Source: Dromaius novaehollandiae (lineage: Eukaryota; Chordata; Aves; Casuariiformes; Dromaiidae). From it: 64,000 nucleotides of DNA. The stretch is taken from the NCBI RefSeq assembly GCF_036370855.1, contig NC_088100.1, positions 106,746,387 to 106,810,386 of the forward strand. Direction: 5' to 3'. Each line of letters starts with the position of its first letter. Within the stretch, counting starts at the first letter, position 1. The position numbers were made by a program, and so were the translations under genes. The notes under the pieces are model-generated. The model saw nothing but the letters and a program-made list of their open reading frames with translations. It had not been told where the DNA came from and ran no database searches. Positions 55,985 through 64,000 of this stretch are shown here, piece by piece.

Positions 55985-57766
55985 TACAATCAAACCTCAA
56001 ATTTATTTATTCAATTTACACAAATACACAGCAAGTAAGACACAAAATAGCACTATATACAGAATATTACTTACAGTACATTACAGATTTGATTGGTGTA
56101 GAGTGTGAGCTCTGACATGATATTCTGTTACAGTAAAATCCTTTACACAGTTGTACTAGGATACAGGAATGTAATACAACTAAGAAAGTCTTTGTTTTTT
56201 TCCTTAATTTTCATGATTACTCACTCTCTCATTGCTGCAGAAGTTTGAAGTGCTGTCAGGCAAGGTGGTAAAATCACTGTACAACTTACCTTTTTCCAAT
56301 TTTTTTCCCTACAGCTGTTTTAATTCTATAGTTCTATAACTGGAGTTATTGAAAGTGTAGATTAGGGATGGCCAGTTATTCTTAGTAGGATTCTTACTGG
56401 TCTTTACTATAACTGATCTCATACCACTAAAGGAAGGCAAATATTTAGCACCAGAACTTTTCAGAGAGCCTTAGTCAGCTATGTTAAAGTGCAGCACTTA
56501 AGAACTGTGGACATTGAACAGGTGAAGAAGTTCGTGTAGAACAAGCTACCTACAGAACCATTTTAGCAGGGGTGTAACCCTTGGATGACAGCAGCACATA
56601 CTTCAGAAAGGTAAGACCAAATTCTCTGTGTTAACAAGGTAGAATTCTATGGAAGCTTCTTACATATAATGCAAGAAGAGCAAGTTACAAGACTGAGCTA
56701 GTAATTTCAGCTGACTTCAAGACAAAAACAGTTTACACCAATATTATTCTTCCATCCTGGCTTTTCCCAGGAAACATTCCTTTAAGTAGAAAGTAAACAG
56801 TACTAACTGATGCAAGATAATTGTCTGTTTAATATACCACTCCAACAGTGAAGATACTCACTATATAATTCCCTGTAGGTACTGTAAATATAAGGTTTAT
56901 TTTTTTTTAAGGCTAAGGTTTTCAGTAAAGTTGGGTCAACTATTTAAGCAGCTTTTGACTACAAGTTAACATGTGCAGAGATTTATAGCATACTACATCT
57001 TCTACAGTGATAAGATGTCGGGGAGACAACTGTACAGTAAGATACTCCTTGACCCACTGAAACTCAGAAGAGCTTAATACTTAAGGGCAGGGATGTAAAT
57101 CCAGTTTTAGCTGAGACCCAATACCCATGGGAACAGTACTCAGATCTGGACTAAAGGATGAGTCCATATTTGTGTATAAGAGGAGTGGGAGGTTCTCCCC
57201 TTGCATAAGACCCCAGCACATTCTGTCCTCTATCTTGTGCCATCATCATTCTCCTGTATAAGGCAGTAACAAGGCATGAGCCCAACACCACTTCTAGCTC
57301 TGAAAAAGCAGTATTGGCTTTACAAGATAACTTCAGTCTCTGAAGTTTCTCAGGTGTAATTCTACAGCTTGCTTTGAAAAACTAATCATACATGGAACAT
57401 TGAGACTGCAGCAGTTACCACTAGTATAAAATACAGAATTTCACAAGATGTAATTTTGTAAATAGACTAAAACTGCTGTCAAATCTATCCAATTTAGACT
57501 ACCGCAAGAAGCGCTCAAGTGAGAAATAAATAACAAAGCATTTCAGATATTGACAAATGTACTGGAAACTAACCCTCTTTGTACTAGTGCAGAATTTAAA
57601 ATAAATTCCGATTTAAAATTATCTTCTGAAATTCTGGGGTGGGAAGGGTTGTTCTTTTGGTTGTTTTACAAAAGCCACATTAAAGTTTCCTTCTATAAAG
57701 TTCAGCCTTATTGTGTAAAGTCATGCATTATACCACTATATCACAGACCAGTTTTAACCAAGAATG
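55985..57766 (-). terminator. RAB3GAP2: RAB3GAP2 3'UTR and probable poly(A) signals
   Basis: Two overlapping AATAAA hexamers on the minus strand lie at 56011-56002, about 1.76 kb after the stop, placing cleavage near 55,985. No other exon fits in this stretch. Confidence 0.55.
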
Positions 57767-57913
57767 TCATGATGAGATTGCTTCTACAGCCTCTATCAGA
57801 TTCAAGGCAAGGCTATACTGCCCATGATTCTCTGGTAAGTGCTCTATTACTTTGTTAACTAGTTTAGCTGTTGTGGCAATTGGCACTTCTGGATTTTGAA
57901 GGTCCTGGGGGTC
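57767..57913 (-). CDS. RAB3GAP2: RAB3GAP2 last coding exon and stop
   Basis: It encodes [20 protein letters not shown] to EAVEAISS, with TGA at 57769-57767. Confidence 0.95.
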   Translation of the reverse strand, partial: DPQDLQNPEVPIATTAKLVNKVIEHLPENHGQYSLALNLIEAVEAISS

Positions 57914-60900
57914 CTATAAAAGAATAAACACAGCATTAGAGTCATTTTACAAAAGATCTTCTGCAGATAGTTCCTCCTGAACTTGCATGAATGAAGTTAG
58001 TATTTGAGCCTTGACCCAGAAGTAGAATTGTACTACTGATTATTTTTTGCCCCTCAGACCCTTCTTAAATAGCTCCTCACACTGCTAAACAATATTCTTC
58101 AAATTTGTTCATACAAGCAAAACATTGCACCTGTAATTTGGATAAACACAAGGCATTGATTTCTGAATATTGCCACTAGACAAGATTGTCAATAGTCTGT
58201 TTAAAACAAGAACAAATCATCTACCCCAACTTCAGAAAAGAGTATTGCACAAAGTCACAAGGGCACTTCTACATCCAACACACTCAGCATGATGCTGTAA
58301 TTTGAAGATTGATTCTTGAGAGCTATGTGAAGTAGTAAGACCCATAGCATTTATGCAGTGGAGTTCCTCTCCTCTACTTCTCCCTCCAAAGGATAAGTTT
58401 TTCACTGATTTCTTCAAGAAAGCCATTTTCCTAGTTTTTTTTTTTTCCTCACAGATTTAGTGAAGTTAAACAGTTACTTAGGTACACCTTAGAAAGAAAA
58501 CATTTGCTAGAGACAGTTGAAGAGCCTGGTAATAGCTTGTGTAAAAACCAAGAAACTAAGAGGTCCAAATATCTATTAACATCGTGATGACTTCCAAAGA
58601 GATGGATGCTCTCAAAATAGAATTAAGTAAAATTGAGAAGTGTGAATTTGCTGTTCCCATTCTCAAAAAGAAAGTAACAATCGGTGACCAAAGTTCCCCT
58701 ATTTTCAGAAAAAGTATTTTCAGAAAAGACAAGCAGTTTTCTCCAAAATTTACTTGAAGGCACAAGCTTATATAGTCTGAATCAGCAAAAACATACAGTT
58801 AAGCTGCACTGTCCAAAAGACTTTATTTTGAAAAGTGAAAACTGATTCTTCTTTCAGCTGGTGAACTGAAGCCTCTGTACATCAAGCTGTTTTCCTAAAT
58901 CAGGCTTAACTTACCATAGCTTTAAGCCAAGTACATAGTGTTGGTGGAAGTCTAGCAAGGAGTTCCATACCCTCCTTTGTCTGCATATGAAGTAAAGCAA
59001 AGGCCAGTCTCTGTCCAGTCAGTATAAGGAGCTGTGATGCAAGCACTTCTTTGTCAGTCACCTGAAGAAAGGCCTGAAAACAGAAAAATACAAGGAGTTA
59101 GATACTGTTTGAGCATGACATAACTCATTTATCTAGAAGCATCTTTTGATTCAGTTTTTCATTCAGCCTTCAGATACTAAAAGGACAAATGGTTTTGAGA
59201 CTGTTTCTTGGGTTATCTGCTAGTGTGATAAAGCATGTTACTAAAAGCTTCACAACAGCAGGAGAGTGAACAAAGGCAGAGATAGATCTGGTTTTTTGGT
59301 TTTTTTTTTTTTTTTTTTTTTAAGTTCAACAACATATTCCAAGCCTCAGGTTAATTTCTTAAATTGTTTGCTTTTCTCCTCAAGAAAGAAAAGGATTTTC
59401 TTCCTGAAGACTGATAAACTTTTCCTAAAATTCTGATCAGAGGACACAGATAGTCATGCATATTTTTTCCATCCCTAAGCAATTTACTGAACTCCTTTCT
59501 TTACAGGCTGTTTTACCTCTCTCCTATGAAGATGACCTGCCTATTTAGTAACTATGTCACATGGATTGAAAAGTCTGCCAAAGTGGAACATCCCCAAAGA
59601 ACAAGTGAATGCTTTTTCCTAAATTTCAGTGCTTATCTCACATGAGTACAATCTGCAAAGATTTTGGTTTTACTCTGTTCTGTTGGTAACAGCTCATACT
59701 AGGAACCTGTTAATTTGTTAACATTACCTTCTCAATTAATTACATGTATGAGAACAGCTTATCAACTGCTGCTGTACCTCCACCAGATTTTATATTATGT
59801 TCCAACTCAAAATTTTGTCAGTTAGAGATTACAAGCAAGTCGCTTCACTTGAAAGCAAACTCCTGATATATAAAATACAGTACCATACAAACAGCTGTAC
59901 TAGTCTGTCTGGACCAGTCTGTCTTTCTCACTATTGTTTCCACCAGTTGATATACACAGATGGTTGTTGGGATGAGGGAAGAAGTGAGCAAGAATACTGG
60001 TATTTTGCAAGTATGTTTCCAGCATCCGACTTACCAGGCTCAAAAAATTCCCAAGCTGCTAAAGACTTGCCTAACCCTCCCAAGCATTCCCTTACGAGTA
60101 AGTGAAAAAGTAATCTTAGCAGAGATTCTGACATAATACTGTATTGATTAAAAATGATTAAAAGGTGTTATTACCTCTTCACCAAGATGATCTATGCCAT
60201 AATTATACAGTTCACAGACATAATGTCTTCGAACTGCATCCTCACAGATTTGAAGATGCTGAGCCAGATCCACAACCACAGTTGGCCAATCCTTCTCCTT
60301 TTCAAAAGGAAACAGTTCCTCTTCTGAGACTCCTTTGGCCTTCTGTGATGAACATAGGGTTTGAACCAGTGCACTCACAACTTTCACCAAGAACTTGGAA
60401 GGAAAAATTGAAAGTTACTTCAGTTTTATTTGAAGTTTTAGAGGTTCTAGAACTTTCAGTAGAAAACTTGCACCTACCTGTTGTCGTATGGATAACACAT
60501 TTGGATCCATATCCCCACTGGGTAACAGCTGAATTGAAGTAAGGTCTTTGAAAAATGCATTTTTGCCCTAAAATGGAGAACCAAAGACAACCCTCAGAGA
60601 TTTGGGGGGGGGGGGAAGGCTAGGAGAAGGGGAGGGGAAGTAATCCACTTTGATCGAAAACTGAAAAGCCAAAACATTCTTCTATTTAAATTGTATTGCA
60701 TCTTCTATTTATCTTGGAGATGAAAATGGATATTGTAAGTTAAAGCTATGGAACAAAAGGCACACATTTCTTCATACAACCATAACATTTCAAGAATTTG
60801 CTTTCACTTAAAAACACCTGCCTACCAAATTAGGTATCTGATATACTACCAGCTGAAACTTAAATTTGCATATATTTTCTGGTCTCTGGTTTATCGTTCT

Positions 60901-63089
60901 AAACCAAAATGCCAAGTATGACATTTAATAAGAAATACATACTAGCTGGCACAAAAATACATTTTAACTATTATCTACTGAAATGCAGTTGACACTGCTT
61001 GATTTTAAAGGTCTCTTGGGCTACGCACTAAATTTCAGGTAAATCCTGAATGACAGCCACCAACCACTGTTTTGCCAACTGTTGCACTGGCTGTATTCAG
61101 AAATAGGCAGCGTTGCCCACAGAGAAGAATGGCACACCCAGCCCTTGTTTCAGCCCACCATGCTGCAGCAGTGACATACGCAATGCCAAGCGTCTCTGGC
61201 AGTCCTGCTCTGTACTAAAACAGGAAGTAGGGAATATGACACACACAAAAAAGCTTATGCTAGAAGACAAAAATCATCATAGTTAGGGGGTTCTCCTCCA
61301 GCTTGAGTGAACAGCTAGGAGAAATACCTAATGGCATTGCACTTTACTCATGGAATTACATAGAATTGCATTATAGATACTGGAATGGTGTAGGTGATGT
61401 GTAGGTCTAGATTGTGACTTGCCTTGTCAGAAATAAGGTGATAGGTGGCCTTAAACTTCTACATGCTTTTTTCAGTCAGTCATCAGTCAAGATTCCCTAA
61501 AGATCTTTAGAAGTTCTCCCATGAAGCTCACAGTACAAATGGGAATCTTGAGTGACTGAAGGCAAAAAGGAGAAAGCTGAGAATAACAGTTCTGTGTAAA
61601 AGGAAGGAGGCACAGGAATAGGCTTTAATTGTACTCTGGAGAAGTACTGTGCAGTCTTAAATGACACAAGATAATATAAATGATTTTTACTAATGGATGA
61701 GCAGAAAAAAAAGAAATAAAAAATCAATGGAATTTATCTATGCTAAAATGCTAAAACCAGATCCAGCTGCTTCATCAGGTCCAGCACACAGACAAGAACC
61801 TATAGCAAAAGGAAGGTAATATTCTGCATTTATAAAATTGGAATAGATCATTAAGAAGAAATTTTCAGTACAGTACTACAGGGCTAAATCATTTTCTCTC
61901 CCATAGAAATTAGATGTTCATCTACATCAGCACTTCTTTTCTAAATTTTATTTATTGCAGTGTGATAGAGTGAGGAGGAAGAAAACTCCGTATTTCCCAT
62001 CAGTCTGACTCTCATATAAAGAGGGCACCACACACTGCATTTTAACTACACTGAGGTTTTTCTTTTTCTTCTTTAAGTGGTTTATTATATGCATTTAAAT
62101 GACAAGCTGTTTGTTCTCCTTTAGAAAAGCTCAGCTGGATACAACAGCAACACTCTTAACATTTCTGTATCCAAAATATTTGTTTTCTCTGATCTGGCTC
62201 CTCTCCAAACAACTAAAAAAAACTTGTCATGCAGGCTGCATCCTGCATTCTCATCATGCAGTATTTTCAGGCCAGCTAATCATTAAGGAGCCGATTTTTA
62301 CGCATCTGAGGTCACTACAAATCTTTCATTCATAAGACACAAGGACCACAGTTGGGTCTCCACCTGAATTCTGGTGACAACTCCATTAACACAGCAGCTC
62401 AACACCACAGTGTACTAAATGACTTCCACAGACCTCTGCATGAACTGTTTAAAGAGTGAAAGCTAACATTTTATAGGTAACGAGAGTGATAATTAGATGT
62501 ATACACATAAGTTTCAGAAAACATACCTTACTATCAAAAAGTGAGAGGGGCTTCACACTCTTCAGAGAAAACCTCATGATGACGTACAAGACAGTACATA
62601 ATACAAACTGATGTTCCACAAGCGGGTAGTGAATGCGTTTCTGCTCCAGGGCTAGTTCTACTATCGATATCGGTCCTTCTACCGACAACCAAGCATCTTC
62701 AGTATCCAGGACAGGAGCCTGCATTTCGTCACTACTAACATCAGCCTACCAGAGCAACACAGAAAAGTAGTCACACATAAGACGTCATCTATATTAGGGC
62801 TTCCTATGCAGAAGACATGACATTACACAAGTTTTATGCATTGAAATTGAAAACAGAATTTCATATTTTCTAGAAGAGAAAGATTCTTTCTAGAATTTCA
62901 TTTATTAATATTTGTATGAAGTGAATAGTACAAAAACTAATAAAACCATAAGAATTAACATTTATATCTTCCCAGTAGAAAATAAGGAATTAAGAATTAA
63001 AATTAAACTCTTACCTCTAGTAATGTTTGCAGAAGATCTGAACAGCAGCCAAGAAACAATGTCATTGCAGTGTCACCCATACCTACATC
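57767..63089 (-). CDS. RAB3GAP2: RAB3GAP2, non-catalytic subunit of Rab3 GTPase-activating complex, C-terminal part (last 6 coding exons)
   Basis: RAB3GAP2 pairs with RAB3GAP1 to form a Rab3 GAP and Rab18 GEF that acts in exocytosis, ER shape and autophagy. Six minus-strand exons (63015-63089, 62527-62745, 60478-60567, 60175-60393, 58915-59073, 57767-57913) join in phase 0 into the last 302 residues. They match remembered vertebrate sequence, for example [57 protein letters not shown] and [16 protein letters not shown]. All borders are GT-AG. The protein ends AVEAISS, a few residues shorter than the mammalian tail I recall. Upstream exons lie beyond the right edge. Confidence 0.95.
58915..59073 (-). 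CDS. RAB3GAP2: RAB3GAP2 penultimate coding exon
   Basis: It encodes [20 protein letters not shown] to [10 protein letters not shown] (53 residues). Borders are TTTTCAG and GTAAGT. Confidence 0.95.
60175..60393 (-). CDS. RAB3GAP2: RAB3GAP2 third-from-last coding exon
   Basis: It encodes [20 protein letters not shown] to [10 protein letters not shown] (73 residues). Compared with the mammalian segment, the middle ([17 protein letters not shown]) is the most diverged. Confidence 0.95.
60478..60567 (-). CDS. RAB3GAP2: RAB3GAP2 fourth-from-last coding exon
   Basis: It encodes [20 protein letters not shown] and [10 protein letters not shown]. Borders are ATTTTAG and GTAGGT. Confidence 0.95.
62527..62745 (-). 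CDS. RAB3GAP2: RAB3GAP2 fifth-from-last coding exon
   Basis: It encodes 73 residues from [20 protein letters not shown] to [11 protein letters not shown]. Borders are TCTGGTAG and GTATGT. Confidence 0.95.
63015..63089 (-). CDS. RAB3GAP2: RAB3GAP2 sixth-from-last coding exon
   Basis: It encodes [20 protein letters not shown] and QTLLE (25 codons). Borders are GTTAACAG and GTAAGA. Confidence 0.92.
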
Positions 63090-64000
63090 CTGTTAACAAA
63101 CAGTATCATTTAAATTTTTGCAGCTGGAATTGAAAGGAGCCTTTATCAGCTCTATATGTTTGAGAAGACAGTTGTTTACATTAAATATAATAGGTAAATA
63201 AACTGAGCCTAACACTATATTCTAAGCTAAACAAACATTCAGTTAAGCACAAAGGTTTAGAAATAATAGGGAAAAAATAGAAACAGAGCTTCCTAATATC
63301 ATAAAAGATTTTAATTAATAGCTTGATTAACCCATTTACAAGACTATTTCTAAACGAGACAATTCCTCAAGTAATCATATCTACTAAACTTCATTTTCTG
63401 AACATATCAAGTAAGCTTTTCAAAAAAATTTAACTTATGAATTCTACATGAAAAATGATAGTAATTTGTCATGTTACACTCTCAAGTCTACCATCTGTTA
63501 CAATTGTTTCTAATTTGTTTTGTCAGATAAATTTTTATTTTCTAAAATTCATAGCATTTTCTTAGGGCTTCATTTTGAATTTTTCTGAATTTCATAATGC
63601 ACTATCACTTTCAAAAACAGATCATAAGCTAGTACTGAAAATAAGTAGTTTTTATTTGTTTTTCCCCATTTAGACAAAAGTAATATTACTTGCCCTTCTG
63701 CATAATCTGTCCTTAGGAGCTTTTCCAACCTGTTTAAAAAAAAAATCAGCACAATTAAATAATTTTTATTATAAAAGTATGCATTGTCCTACAATTTAAG
63801 CTAATACTTAGCATTTTCCTAACACAAAAACAGAAAACAGTTCATTACAACTACATAAGGGATTACATTGCAGAGTTTTCTTTTGAAAAAAAGATGATTT
63901 GATACAGATCATAATACAACATAGAAATGAACATCATTGATGCCAGTACAGTTCTGTTCATCCTTCTTAATGTCTAGATTTAAAAATAAGGCCCAAAAGT
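63090..64000 (-). other. RAB3GAP2 intron (partial, window edge)
   Basis: AT-rich sequence upstream of the exon at 63015-63089. The next exon was not recognised here and presumably lies outside the window. Confidence 0.6.

Noticed and set aside
63570-63752. Possible RAB3GAP2 exon on the minus strand (LEKLLRTDYAEGQVILLLSK)
   Set aside because: It follows a plausible AG acceptor, but no donor keeps the frame and I cannot match it to the family.

Overview
The window is nuclear genomic DNA from a vertebrate, most likely a bird. Genes are split into short exons with GT-AG borders, and they lie in the order EPRS1 - BPNT1 - IARS2 - RAB3GAP2 seen in amniotes. The only sizeable transposon copy is a CR1 LINE 3' fragment, introns are compact, and CpG-island promoters and long C/G homopolymers are present. 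A turtle or crocodilian cannot be excluded. I see no bacterial, phage, CRISPR or operon-like content. Gene identities come from my own translation of spliced exons against remembered family sequences; no database search was run.

Layout. (1) 1-4831, minus strand: the 5' end of EPRS1 (cytosolic glutamyl-prolyl-tRNA synthetase), exons 1 and 2, with a CpG-island promoter at about 4.3-5.4 kb. (2) 5.4-9.85 kb: intergenic DNA holding a degenerate minisatellite of about 24-28 bp period. (3) 9.85-24.6 kb, minus strand: complete BPNT1 (3'(2'),5'-bisphosphate nucleotidase), eight coding exons, 308 residues; a CR1 fragment sits in the intron after the first coding exon. (4) 24.5-25.0 kb: a CpG-rich bidirectional promoter with (TCCCC)8 and GGCCCC repeats. 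(5) 24,965-55,534, plus strand: complete IARS2 (mitochondrial isoleucyl-tRNA synthetase), 23 coding exons whose phases all join into 1006 residues. Its eighth intron has a GC-AG border. Its twelfth intron carries miR-194 and miR-215 on the opposite strand. (6) 56.0-64.0 kb, minus strand: the last six coding exons and 3'UTR of RAB3GAP2, converging on IARS2 with about 0.2 kb between predicted poly(A) sites.

How the genes relate. Two aminoacyl-tRNA synthetase genes, one cytosolic and one mitochondrial, flank BPNT1, which hydrolyses 3'-phosphoadenosine 5'-phosphate. IARS2 and BPNT1 share a promoter region. The miR-194/215 pair is read opposite to its host intron and so needs its own promoter; an HNF1-like palindrome lies about 0.9 kb upstream of miR-194. 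The least explained items are an 85-nt near-perfect hairpin in a BPNT1 intron, possible antisense exons in IARS2 intron 14, the GC-AG intron, and GGGGCC-type repeats at the shared promoter and the start of IARS2 intron 1.
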